NCBI RefSeq assembly: GCF_048128805.1
Contig: NC_136000.1
Span: 17,798,354-17,862,353, forward strand
Length of the DNA: 64,000 bases
Origin: Centroberyx gerrardi
Taxonomy: Eukaryota; Chordata; Actinopteri; Beryciformes; Berycidae
Direction: 5' to 3'
Shown here: positions 25,059 through 34,121 of the stretch, in pieces
Layout of the letters: the number at the start of each line of letters is the position of its first letter
Numbering within the stretch: position 1 is the stretch's first letter
The notes under the pieces: generated by a model
Seen by the model: only the letters and a program-made list of their open reading frames with translations
Told to the model about the DNA's origin: nothing
Database searches by the model: none
Program-made: the position numbers and the translations under genes

Positions 25059-26066
25059 TCACATCAGCTCAGTGGAAGCGCTCATGTCTGTGATGGCAAT
25101 GTCGTCAGGGATCTTGACATCGTTGGGAATGAGGTCACTGACGAGGTCATTTCCTGTCAGGTCTAAGTGCTTTAAGAGTCCGCTGACGCTTTCCTCGTTG
25201 TTGGTATCGCACACAAGCTGCTCCGAATTCGCCTCGCCCTCCGGCTCCATCGGCTCCTCCAGAGATTCTGAGGTTTCTACAGGCTTTTCCGGGACAGGTG
25301 TGGAATTCACTTCGGCCTCAACGGCGTCTTGGCATTCCCCGTCCGCCGGAACGTCTGACGGCTCATCCAGACTGGCCGGGGCAGGGGCGGGAGGAGCGTC
25401 GATGGGCTGGGAATTGAGATCGGGGACGCCCAGGTCGACCAAGGGGGCTGAGGAAAGATCTGGCTCAGGGAGAGACTCCTGGGTCATGAGGTCTGCCTGC
25501 TGCTCCAGAGCCTCTGCTGGGGCCGGGACTGGCTCTGGGACTGGCTCTGGGAGTGGCTCTGGGACTGCCTCCACAACAGGCTCTGGTTCTGGGGTAGGCT
25601 CCGGTTCGGGAACAGGTTCTGGGGCTGGTTCTGCGGCAACCTCAGGTGCTGCGACAGGTTGTGCCTCCACAACGGGTTTGGGTTCGGGTTCTGGGGCCGG
25701 GGGTTCGCCGGCTGAGACCAGAGGCTCAGGTTCTGGCTCAGGCTGGGCTGGGGTTTCCTTTGCCACAGGCTCTGGTTCACCATCACTTAGTGGGGCTGAG
25801 GCAGCGGGGGCCTCCGGTTCAGACTCTGCTTTGATCTCCGGTGCAGACTCTTCAGCCGGTTCAGACGCCGCTGCCCCCGCCGCCCCCGGCTCCTCCTCCG
25901 CCGCAGCAGCTGGTTTCTCTGGCTCCACGGCCTCCTGACCCTGCGGTATCACTGAGGCTTCTGCTTGTTGTGTCGTCGCCGGCTCCTCTGCTGCCTTCTG
26001 TTCAGTGGCAGCAGCTTCTGCGCCGTTGGCTGGGGCCTCCCGCCTCTTGCTGGACCTGTTTCCCAT
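25059..26066 (-). CDS. Unrecognised acidic Pro/Glu-rich protein with predicted N-myristoylation (BASP1/MARCKS-like in style)
   Basis: A single coding exon for 335 residues. The N-terminus MGNRSSKRREAP fits the N-myristoylation pattern (Gly2, Ser6) followed by a basic patch, the membrane anchor used by BASP1 and MARCKS. The body is Ala/Glu/Pro-rich, with long alternating Pro-Glu/Pro-Val-Pro-Glu runs at roughly residues 85-195, and is expected to be disordered. The tail is different and looks conserved: a hydrophobic segment GLLKHLDLTGNDLVSDLI, then DDIAITDMSASTELM. I do not recognise the gene: the resemblance to BASP1 is in architecture, not alignable sequence. A 5' UTR exon ending at 27160 (donor AAG/GTTGGT) probably precedes it. 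The codons are GC-rich and repetitive, which also opens a long antisense frame. Confidence 0.75.
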   Translation of the reverse strand: MGNRSSKRREAPANGAEAAATEQKAAEEPATTQQAEASVIPQGQEAVEPEKPAAAAEEEPGAAGAAASEPAEESAPEIKAESEPEAPAASAPLSDGEPEPVAKETPAQPEPEPEPLVSAGEPPAPEPEPKPVVEAQPVAAPEVAAEPAPEPVPEPEPTPEPEPVVEAVPEPLPEPVPEPVPAPAEALEQQADLMTQESLPEPDLSSAPLVDLGVPDLNSQPIDAPPAPAPASLDEPSDVPADGECQDAVEAEVNSTPVPEKPVETSESLEEPMEPEGEANSEQLVCDTNNEESVSGLLKHLDLTGNDLVSDLIPNDVKIPDDIAITDMSASTELM

Positions 26067-27159
26067 GCTGAGCCTATGCAGGAGGAGTCAAGGATTAGAA
26101 TAAAATGAAATAAAACGAGAACAAAATGTCCACATACACACACACAAAGGGGGATCAACTAACAGGCTACACCCACTGGATTTGGAATTCAACAGATTCT
26201 TGCAGCAATGAAAATAGGGACGGACAAATTCCTCCAACTGGGTCATCAATAGGTATCTAGAAATCGTATTAAATGATAAATTATGTGGTTTAGGTTGTTG
26301 CCAAAAGAAGCTGTGGTCTATCTGAATGCATGAATGTGCACTTTTGTGTTACAGGCTACAATAACAACAAATGGTAAAAGAGGTAATGTGCCTAACAGAA
26401 AGCGTCTAAATGGGAAACCAAAGAGATGCAAGTTTGCATGTAGTGGAACATTATGTACTCTTCCTTGTGCCCTTCCCGGAGTGCAATCACGTGTGCGCTG
26501 TAGTATCGGGAGATGGGCATGTCAATAGTATGTGCATGTTCATGGGGTCCTGGAGTGCCTAAGGCTCAACCAAGAACAGCAGTAGTCACCGTTGAAAACA
26601 CCACTTTTACGCAATTATTTTGTTCCGTAAGACTGGATATGGCACTTGTCAGGTCTTGAATCCCAGACGAGATTAATCCTGGACAAGTTATGTCATGTGC
26701 GCAAAAGGCTAAATGTTTCCCAATTAATAGCTTCCCCTCAATGAAAAGAAATGATAATCGAGTTAAGGCTGTAGTTTTCCTTCTCTTAATTTCATTGCTA
26801 ATTGTCCTGTAGAATAACCACACCTTGTTCCAGCTGCTGTCTATCAGAACCACGGATCCACACACCCAGATCTCGTTCTCAGCCCAAACCAAACTCGCTT
26901 ATATTTTCTAATCACCTCGCGAACATTTTCCCCACACAACGCCGATACTATCATTGTGTTCATTGTTTTAAATTATCGGTCAATGCGCGGACATTCGGTT
27001 TGAGATGAAATTAAAAGCAAAAAGAACAAAGGCGCAGTTGCAGACGACCCCGCCTCCCTCCCATGCTGAACAAGCTGTTAAAACTATCTGAAATGAACAG
27101 GAGGGAAAACAAACACTAACTACATCGTGCATTGTTGAAAAATTAATTGGTAAACCAAC

Positions 27160-27400
27160 CTTATGAATCTTTAGCGGTGAAGAGAACGGAGAGAACGGGA
27201 CGGGAGGTCTTGCACTCTCGCGACTTGGAGAGGTCTGCACATCCAACTGAATGTTGAAGCGCGCACCAGTGGGACAGAACTTGGGAAAGGCGGCCGCGCG
27301 TCGTGCGCGTCCACAGCCTTGCGCGTCCACCCTGCGGGGGAATGGTAAATACCAGATACACCCCGACCACAATAACTTCCCGAGTCAGATCTACTGTCGT
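27160..27400 (-). promoter_or_regulatory. Probable 5' UTR exon and promoter of the acidic-protein gene
   Basis: A GC- and CpG-rich block in otherwise AT-rich DNA. On the minus strand it ends in a good donor (AAG/GTTGGTTT, junction at 27160) about 1.1 kb upstream of the start codon at 26066. Its upstream boundary is not defined. Confidence 0.45.
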
Positions 27401-27536
27401 CGCTTTCTGCCTGAATTAACTGACGTGAGTAGAAGCAAAACGAAATGAAACCGTGACATGACATGGGCCATTTGTCTAAACACGTTGTCGGACCAAGTCA
27501 ATATTTATGAACCAATCGTAATTTAACATTTGGCCA

Positions 27537-27656
27537 TGACAAATCTGCACCTGTGCCAAAGTTTTGATATGGTAATAATGACAAATCTGCACCCGTGACA
27601 ACGTTTTCATATGGTAATGGCCTGCACCTGTGTCAAAATTTGGATATGGTAATGTT
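27537..27656. repeat. Tandem repeat, 42-bp unit, about 2.9 copies
   Basis: Units begin at 27537, 27579 and about 27621, each with CTGCAC(C)C(T)GTG... and ending ATATGGTAAT. Copies differ at several positions. The array lies just upstream of the CpG-rich block at 27160-27400. Confidence 0.85.
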
Positions 27657-28163
27657 TGTTGTGTTTGACTATTCGTGGTCATTATGAAACGTTGTGAAAT
27701 GTTTTTATAAGTGAAAGTAGCATAGTGACGCAGGCCGACCAGAGTCCTTTTGGTATCATTTTTAAATATCATATGATCAGCTGATCTACTAGGTTGAACA
27801 TTACCTCGTGACACATTTAGCAGCCTAAGTGCGTGCTACACTGTCAACAACCATTTCACTCGAGGCTGTTTCTTCCCTGGACTTGATTACTCCAAACCTC
27901 TTTGCAGTAAGTTCATGGAAATATACAATTATAGGCTGTAACAGTAGCCTAAGAGTGATTTTGTTTTCAATAAAATGCTGCATTCTAACACATATTAACA
28001 AGTACTAGCTCAAATATTTCTCAGGATTTTTTTGCAAATGGTAGTGTTTATATTATTTTGAATGTCATTTGTCAATTTGTCATCAAATACATCCTCAAGC
28101 GATCCTTTTTTTTTCTTTTGACAGGTCAGAGGTCAGAAGGCCTAACAGTGCCCTGTTCTCTCT

Positions 28164-28709
28164 GTGATGACGTCCACAGGGAGGCTGTCATGGGTTCCTC
28201 TGCTTCTCCTCCTCCTTCTCCTCCTCCTCCTCCTCCTCACCCAGATGATAATCTCCCTGATAGTCTTTTCTGGTGTGTTCATCCAGTCCAGCGAAGCTCT
28301 CATCAGCCCTTTCCTCTTCTGTCTAGTGGATCAAGATGGCGGACTGTCTTGCGGTGAGAGCGACACCAGTGGAGCTGCTCCTGAGACAAACATTAACATC
28401 CCTAGAGTGACGGTTGTCCTGGGTTTATACGCTCCACTGGTGCTCGTGTCCTTTGCCCTGCTGGCCCTGCTCTTAGCGGCCTACGGCGAGGACCGAGGAG
28501 CGCTGTGGTTCAGCGTGGCGTGCCAAGCTGCGGCCAGCCTCCTCACCCTGGTCGGCATCACCACGTTCGTGGGACTCTACTGGTCCTATGTGAGCCTGGC
28601 TGGCATGACAGTGTGGTACTATACCTGTGTGGCTGTGTGCGCCGAGCTGGCCGTCACAGCTGCGTTGACTTGTGTGTCAGGGACGAGGCTGGCGGCTCAC
28701 TGGGAATAG
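28164..28709 (+). CDS. tmem140: Transmembrane protein 140-like four-pass membrane protein
   Basis: A single coding exon for 181 residues, preceded by a 3' splice site (TTTTGACAG near 28124) for an untranslated first exon. Four hydrophobic segments are visible. The first, about residues 9-34, starts with an almost pure leucine run. An extracellular loop with FLFCLVDQDGGLSC follows, then three closely spaced helices. The short loop Cys pair and the PRV...YAPLVL and GLYWSYVSLAG segments match the layout I recall for human TMEM140 (FYNFCLW...LQC; PRVGLGL; LSYVWKWV). The neighbouring cyren supports this: TMEM140 and CYREN are adjacent on human 7q33. Function is not established; human TMEM140 has been studied as an interferon-inducible protein. 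The start could be either of the two adjacent Met codons. Confidence 0.7.
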   Translation: MMTSTGRLSWVPLLLLLLLLLLLLLTQMIISLIVFSGVFIQSSEALISPFLFCLVDQDGGLSCGESDTSGAAPETNINIPRVTVVLGLYAPLVLVSFALLALLLAAYGEDRGALWFSVACQAAASLLTLVGITTFVGLYWSYVSLAGMTVWYYTCVAVCAELAVTAALTCVSGTRLAAHWE

Positions 28710-29190
28710 ATGGATGAAGGCAACCTAAAACACAACTGTTGCAGCCTCAGTTCAACCAAGGTGCCTGAACTCTGCAGTGAAATGGACAAAACAAACAAAT
28801 CATGTACACTTGGTGAACAGGAGGGGAATTTGATTATATAGCAAATGTGCTCGAGCAAGGGTTTAGCCAAAAGACGTTGGTTTTTACCATTAGAATTATA
28901 AATTTTGCATTGTCACCCAAGGGTGTCCAAATCTTTGCTTCTGGGAATACACTGGCAAAAACCCAATTGATTTATCATAATGGTGTCTTTTGTTTAACCA
29001 AATGAATCATAATTGCCCTCTGCATGCTGGAACAGCGTTCTGAGTTCTAGATAAACTGGTTTGTGAAGCAGCTAGTTAGCCTGTAAGTGACCTGAATCAT
29101 GGCCTACTTTCTTTGACACTGCTTGTAGGGAAAAGGCTTTTATTTCTGATGTTTGTCTTTTTTTGTACATAAAATGCATAGACTTTGGTA

Positions 29191-29196
29191 AATAAA
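29191..29196 (+). terminator. tmem140 polyadenylation signal
   Basis: AATAAA about 480 bp after the tmem140 stop codon, the first good signal on this strand. Confidence 0.6.
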
Positions 29197-29345
29197 TACA
29201 ATACATTTTTAAACTGCTATTTTATCATTTGTTCAAGTGACAAAATTCAGTTTATGGTCTAGCGAACAAAAATGTATCCTATGACAAACATGACATCATA
29301 TTCCTATGATCTTAGACAGTTCAATATCTGTGAACAATGTATAAA

Positions 29346-29366
29346 GTCATCAAGACTCTTGATGAC
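29346..29366. repeat. Perfect 9-bp-stem hairpin
   Basis: GTCATCAAG-ACT-CTTGATGAC: a perfect 9-bp stem with a 3-nt loop, lying between the convergent 3' ends of tmem140 and cyren. Confidence 0.85.
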
Positions 29367-29388
29367 ACCATGGATTAAAGCCTTATAG

Positions 29389-29461
29389 ATTAAAATCGGT
29401 GAAGCAGCTCCAGGCTTTGTCTCTTGTAGACAAAACCTGGAGCCGCTTCACACGATTTAAT
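29389..29461. repeat. Near-perfect hairpin with 34-bp arms and a 5-nt loop
   Basis: Arms 29389-29422 and 29428-29461 are reverse complements with about four or five mismatches (shared core TGAAGC.GCTCCAGG). The loop is CTTGT. It ends 7 bp before a SINE. It could be a MITE or a cruciform/RNA hairpin. Confidence 0.8.
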
Positions 29462-29467
29462 GTGATA

Positions 29468-29680
29468 CTTTGTTGATCCTTGCAGGGATATTCTCTTTTC
29501 GCTCGGCCCCCTCCAGGGAGGTCAGAGGTCAGGGTTCAGCTACAGAACGGCGGCCCTCGAACTGGCAGGGATTCAGTGTTTTGCTCAAGGACACTTCAGC
29601 AGGGCGGATGCTTGCCAACACGAGGGCTTGAACTCTGGTCTTCCGGTTGAGGGACGGTCTCTAACCTCTAGGTTATAAAG
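29468..29680 (-). mobile_element. tRNA-derived SINE, minus orientation
   Basis: Reading the minus strand, a B-box-like AGAGTTCAAGCCC heads the element. The tail region contains the reverse of TTGATCCTTGCAGGGA and CAAGGACACTTCAGCAG. Related copies are at 46228-46375 and 50258-50388. Confidence 0.6.
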
Positions 29681-29914
29681 CTGAAAATGTGCCAACATCC
29701 CTGTAAAACCACCATGGGCACTGTCACAGTCAGTCTCACATTCAGTATCAAAGGATCAGCGCTGTAATTTGCCTGGCTCTCTTGTTTCAGCTTTGACATG
29801 TTGACAATCACAAATCCAGTCTGAACTGTTCAAGATAGCAGGAATACCATATGTGATGTGTAATATGTTACAAGGGTGACAGCACACATTTCAGTGACGC
29901 TCAAAGTTATTTTC

Positions 29915-31112
29915 TCAGGTGAAAAAAATTTCCCGCACCAGCCGAAAGGCATCGTCCTCATCTGCTGTGTCCGCCGGTGTCTGTGAGCGTTCCTCTGTTT
30001 TCACAGCGTTCACCACAGCGCTGTGATCCTGAGCTGGTCCTGACCTCTGACCCTCGGCTCGCTGATGCGGCGGGCCGCCGGTGTACGGTACCGTTTCCAC
30101 CTCAGCGATGTCCAAGTCTGATTCTGAAACGTACGTCGTCTCCTGGGCATCAGAGTCAAAGAAGTCCTCCAACGTCTCTGTTACTCGCTCTGTCTTCTTC
30201 TTTGAATTGCTGGGTTTCTCCTTTTTACTCACAATGGTGTCTGCTGCCTTGTCCTCGACCTGTGTGGAGGAATCATTCAAGTCGAGGACACATTCCTGCA
30301 TGGAAAAAAATATACATATCACATTCATTTCAAAATAGGTCAAGAAATTGTCCAATTAATGTTTGCAAATGTAAATGATGTTGAAATATACTTTAAAATC
30401 ACAATGAAATGAAAAAATGACTTGAATGAATCACTAATTTCCCATGCCAATATACACTTTATTTTACCATAATAACCAAACAAATTTTATTTTTAGATCA
30501 AAAATCATTACGTTTACTTCCTGGGTAACAGTGTATCTTTAATGGTGACCTCATGGTGCCAGTGGGCGTAAATAAAAATTCCAACCAATAAAACTATCAC
30601 TGATTTTTTTTTTTTTTAACAATCCTGCCCCTCCCCCTTCCCTACAATATAACTGCCTTTATCTCCCTAACTGATATCCTATTGGTTTACACTTTATATA
30701 ATCCCTGCCCAATATCCTATTTCAACAGGCAATACATCAAATTTAGGAAGCAGGATGCTCCCAAAATGCCATTTCATTGTGGCCAAAACATACCGCCCCC
30801 TGTCGGTCATTAAGAAGACCTAAATCTCGGCAGGCACCATTGGAGAGGTATGACACAGCTGCCTCTACCAGCTCTTTCTCGTTCATACAGTAGAAGGCAG
30901 CTCTGAAAACACATCAGTGGCATGTTGGTTAGTTAAAGGGATATCTTAAACGTCAACTAAAGCAATATTACCGCGAGGCTGTGGTGTTTTTTTTTTAACA
31001 TGAACTACCTCGAAACTCTCCTGCTTTTCCTGGTCTTCAGTGTCTCCTTTTCTTTCGCTTTCTCCTCCTTCGTTGCCATCCAGGACGGCAACACCCGGTG
31101 CCTGTCTGACAT
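29915..31112 (-). CDS. cyren: Cell cycle regulator of non-homologous end joining (CYREN/MRI)
   Basis: A small, mostly disordered nuclear protein that binds Ku and modulates classical end joining, notably at telomeres after replication. Three coding exons: 31009-31112, 30794-30902 and 29915-30295 (594 nt, 197 residues; human 157). The diagnostic motifs are all present. The N-terminal Ku-binding motif is RVLPSWM (residues 6-12). A conserved block FYCMNEKELVEAAVSYL encoded by exon 2 matches human VYCMNEAEIV. The C-terminal XLF-like motif is LVREIFFT at the very end (human YVREIFFS). The middle is charged and low-complexity, with acidic runs. The gene converges with tmem140, as on human 7q33. Exon 1 includes a Lys/Glu-rich helix between the motif and the first junction. 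Confidence 0.9.
30500..30730. repeat. Dispersed repeat, copy B, in the first part of a cyren intron
   Basis: Shares ordered blocks with the left edge of the window (copy A, 1-180). Contains a 16-T run before AACAATCCTGCCCC. Confidence 0.5.
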
Positions 31113-31755
31113 GTTTTGCTTTATTTACTCTTTAAACAGCTTTACGGTACTTTGTATATCTGCGCCGAAGCTGTATTACATGTCTATCATGAAGTCGATG
31201 GGGGAAAACGGCATGTAGTTTTGTGTTTTGATGAGTCATGTGACCACACAGGAGGCAAAGGAGAGAGTGGTTGGCTAAACTTTTAGCGCCACTCGGTGGA
31301 CAAAAGAGATTAATGCACAACAAGAGCAGCCTGACACAAACTATCACCTTCAAAATCTAATTTATAAAAAGTTTATTAGTTTAAGGTGACAATAAAGGTT
31401 AGGTAGTGGTTCAAATCTACACACTCCTGCTTTTCCATTGATGAATGTACCGATTGTGTGTTATCAGGTGCTAGTCGCAGTCTTGTCCATTAGGTGGCGG
31501 TAGAGCGCTGCAGTTTAATCACAGCAGTACATGGATGCCATTTCCTCACTCCTGGGGAATTAACTATATACTCTGGCAATATCACAACAATATAAAACCT
31601 CCTTGATCACAACGTGCATGGTTTGGAATTAGCTTCAAATACAACCAGAATTATTAAAGGACTTGAAAAGTTTATTTAAAACAAATCAAAACAAATTGAC
31701 TTGAGTTAGTGCTGTTAGCTCTTTCAGTGTATGTTTGATATTATATTTTTATTAG
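31113..31755. other. cyren 5' flank and gap before the B30.2 frame
   Basis: The cyren promoter must lie here (head-to-head with the B30.2 frame). I searched the plus strand for RING, B-box or coiled-coil exons of a TRIM gene and saw none. Confidence 0.5.
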
Positions 31756-32683
31756 ATGGAGTCTGTTCCTGAGCCTAAAACAAGAGAGGAGTTCCTAAAG
31801 TGTGAGTGTAATGTCACACACACACACACACACACACCACACTTGAGGTTAACTTCAAGCTGAGATTTTCTTTTCGCTTCTTTTCTCTTCTCTTGTCTTC
31901 CCTTGTCTTCTCTTCTTCCCTTCCCTTCTCTTCTCTTCTCTTCTTCCCTTCCCTCCCCTCCCCTCCTCTCCTCTCCTCTCCTCTCCTCTTCTCTCCTCTC
32001 CTCTCCTCTCCTCTCCTCTTCTCTTCTCTTCTCTTCTCTTCTCGTCTCATCTCTTCTCTTCTCTTCTCTTCTCTTCTCTTCTCGTCTCGTCTCCTCTCTT
32101 CTCCTCTCTTCTTCTCTCCTCTCCTCCAGTTTCGTGCCATCTAACTCTGGACCCCAACACAGTCAACGAGCACCTGAGCCTGTCTGAGGGAAACAGAAAG
32201 GTGACGGAGACGGAGGAGGCGCTGCCCTATCCCGATCACCCGGACCGGTTCACAGTCTACTACCAGGTCCTGTGTGGAGAAGCTCTGTCGGGGACCCACT
32301 ACTGGGAGGTGGAGTGGACGGGCGGGTGCGTCAACGTGGCCGTCTCGTACAGAGACATCAGGCGGACGGGAGACGGAGTGAAGTGCTGGCTCGGGGGCAG
32401 CGAACACGCCTGGAGCTTGGTGTGTGTTCCCAGCAGCTCCTCCGTCTTTCACGACATGTGGGAGGAGCTCGTGGCGGATCCCAGTCCCAGAGTCGGGGTG
32501 TACCTGGACCACAGCGCGGGAATTCTGTCCTTCTACAGCATCTGTAGTTTGGGCAAAATGACGCTAATCCACAGAGTGCAGACCACGTTCACTCAGCCCC
32601 TCCACCCCGGCTTTCTCATCGGGGACGGATCTGGCCTTTCGATACTGACGCCCCTGGAGAGCAATCAAGCCGATGCAGACTAA
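31756..32683 (+). CDS. Orphan B30.2/PRY-SPRY domain protein, TRIM-type
   Basis: Two exons, 31756-31801 and 32130-32683, give 199 residues from an ATG at the first exon's start. Exon 1 encodes PEPKTREEFLK, the linker found just before the PRY-SPRY of many fish TRIM proteins. Exon 2 begins FSCHLTLDPNTVNEHLSLSE (PRY), followed by the SPRY hallmarks GTHYWEVEW, AVSYRDI, WSLVC and VGVYLDHSAGILSFYSI. Such domains are protein-binding modules of innate-immunity TRIM and related proteins. No upstream RING, B-box or coiled coil is visible: the cyren gene occupies the space on the other strand. This is either a truncated TRIM, a free SPRY protein, or the tail of a gene with a remote 5' end. The first exon directly follows a TTATTAG acceptor, so it was once internal. 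AATAAA lies at 32787. Confidence 0.75.
31862..32127. repeat. Pyrimidine tract (CTCTT)n/(CTCTC)n, about 265 nt
   Basis: An almost uninterrupted C/T strand made of CTCTT, CTCCT and CCCTT words, ending at the acceptor of the B30.2 exon. It forms most of that intron. The homopurine/homopyrimidine character suits triplex (H-DNA) formation. Confidence 0.95.
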
Positions 32684-32786
32684 TGCATATTGATTAAGAA
32701 CAGTTGTCTCTAATGTTCACATTATTGCTGCTGTGCCTGAAGTGACTAATTACCGCCCTACTTAGTCAAAGAGCTCATAGGGTTTC

Positions 32787-32792
32787 AATAAA
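32787..32792 (+). terminator. Polyadenylation signal of the B30.2 gene
   Basis: AATAAA 104 bp after the stop codon of the B30.2 frame. Confidence 0.6.
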
Positions 32793-32861
32793 TACGTGGT
32801 TAAAAATATGTTTGGCTGTAGGAGGCATAATATTCCCATTCACAAGTGCAACCACAGCATC

Positions 32862-33002
<141 letters not shown>

Positions 33003-33090
33003 GCCCCACCCATTCCCACCCAACCCACGACCCTAACTTATTTCCACCCCTCTCTCTCTCTCCATCTCTCTGTCTGTCTGCCTGTCTCTC

Positions 33091-33364
33091 TCAATTCAAT
33101 TCAATTCAATAAGCTTTACTGGCATGACAGTTGTGTAACAATATTGCCAAAGCAAATGTGCACTGATAGTGCTCATCCATAAAAATGAAAGAAAGGTAAA
33201 ACATACATTTGTCTCACAAAACAGACATCAGAAATCCATCATAACATGAAATAACAGAAGAACAACAATAGGAGTACTGTATGTGGACAGAGTCTTAAGA
33301 GAACTGTCTGTCCGTCTATCCGTCTGTATGTCCGTCTGTCTGTCTGTCTGTGTGTCTGTCTGTG

Positions 33365-33415
<51 letters not shown>

Positions 33416-33489
33416 GTGTCTGTCTGTCTGTCCGTCTGTCTGTCTGTCTGTGTGTCTGTCTATCCGTCTGTATGTCTGTCTGTCTGTCC

Positions 33490-33525
<36 letters not shown>

Positions 33526-33960
33526 GAACATCAGTAGAACTATATGGACAGGGTCTTCAGAGGACAGTCAGCTGCTGTCCCTCAGGCTGTCTCAACTCAA
33601 CACATGTTTTGCTGCTATTTTTGCAGTCTTTCCATCACCTAGAACTAATTGTAACTGATGATTTTCAGGTAGTTGATCAAATTCAGAAACAGCATTTTTA
33701 AATAGGTCAAAATATGTCTCGACCTCACCTGTCCTGCAGTGACCACAGAGTCTTTCTTCTTTTGGGAGCCAGGTTTTCTTGTGCCTTCCCCTCTCTACAG
33801 CCAGACTGTGGTCACTGAGTCTGTACCTGGTCAGGATCTGTCTCTGCTTTTTATCTCTGACAGTCAAGAGATATTCCTCCAATTCATATTCACTTTTTAG
33901 GGTCCAATAAGATTCTAATTTACTTTGAGTTTTAGTTTCAGTGTCCCAATGTTTCAAATA
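33091..33960 (-). mobile_element. 5'-truncated LINE (non-LTR retrotransposon)
   Basis: On the minus strand, 33592-33957 encodes 121 residues ending a LINE ORF2-type protein. It carries the zinc-knuckle-like region found at the C-terminus of many fish LINEs (LTRYRLSDHSLAVERGRHKK, then LCGHC.TGEVET). The 3' UTR follows leftward and ends in AATTGAATTGAATTGAATTG pentamers next to CT microsatellite. The 3' UTR contains the expanded CTGT array at 33303-33527. No reverse transcriptase domain remains. The family was not determined. Confidence 0.75.
33303..33527. repeat. Tetranucleotide microsatellite (CTGT)n
   Basis: About 225 bp of CTGT units with occasional CCGT, ATCC and GTGT variants, grown within the LINE 3' UTR. 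The six-frame products (Cys-Leu-Ser-Val repeats) are meaningless. Confidence 0.97.
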
Positions 33961-34088
33961 CTTGTTCTCTCTCTCTCTCTATCTCTCTCTCTGTCTGTCT
34001 GCCTGTCTCTCTCTCTTTCACCATCTCTCTCTCTCTCTCTGCCCCAGCCACCCCCACCCAACCCACGACCCTAACTCACTTCCACCCC

Positions 34089-34121
<33 letters not shown>

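Noticed and set aside
25030-25938. A 302-residue open frame on the plus strand, Gly/Ser-rich
   Set aside because: It is the antisense shadow of the repetitive Pro/Glu codons of the minus-strand gene at 25059-26066. It has no domain and no splice context.
31814-32187. Long open frames in the CTCTT tract on both strands
   Set aside because: Low-complexity translations of a pyrimidine repeat (Ser/Leu or Arg/Glu).
32141-32512. 123-residue minus-strand frame over the SPRY exon
   Set aside because: Shadow of the B30.2 coding sequence; the plus-strand frame has clear SPRY motifs.
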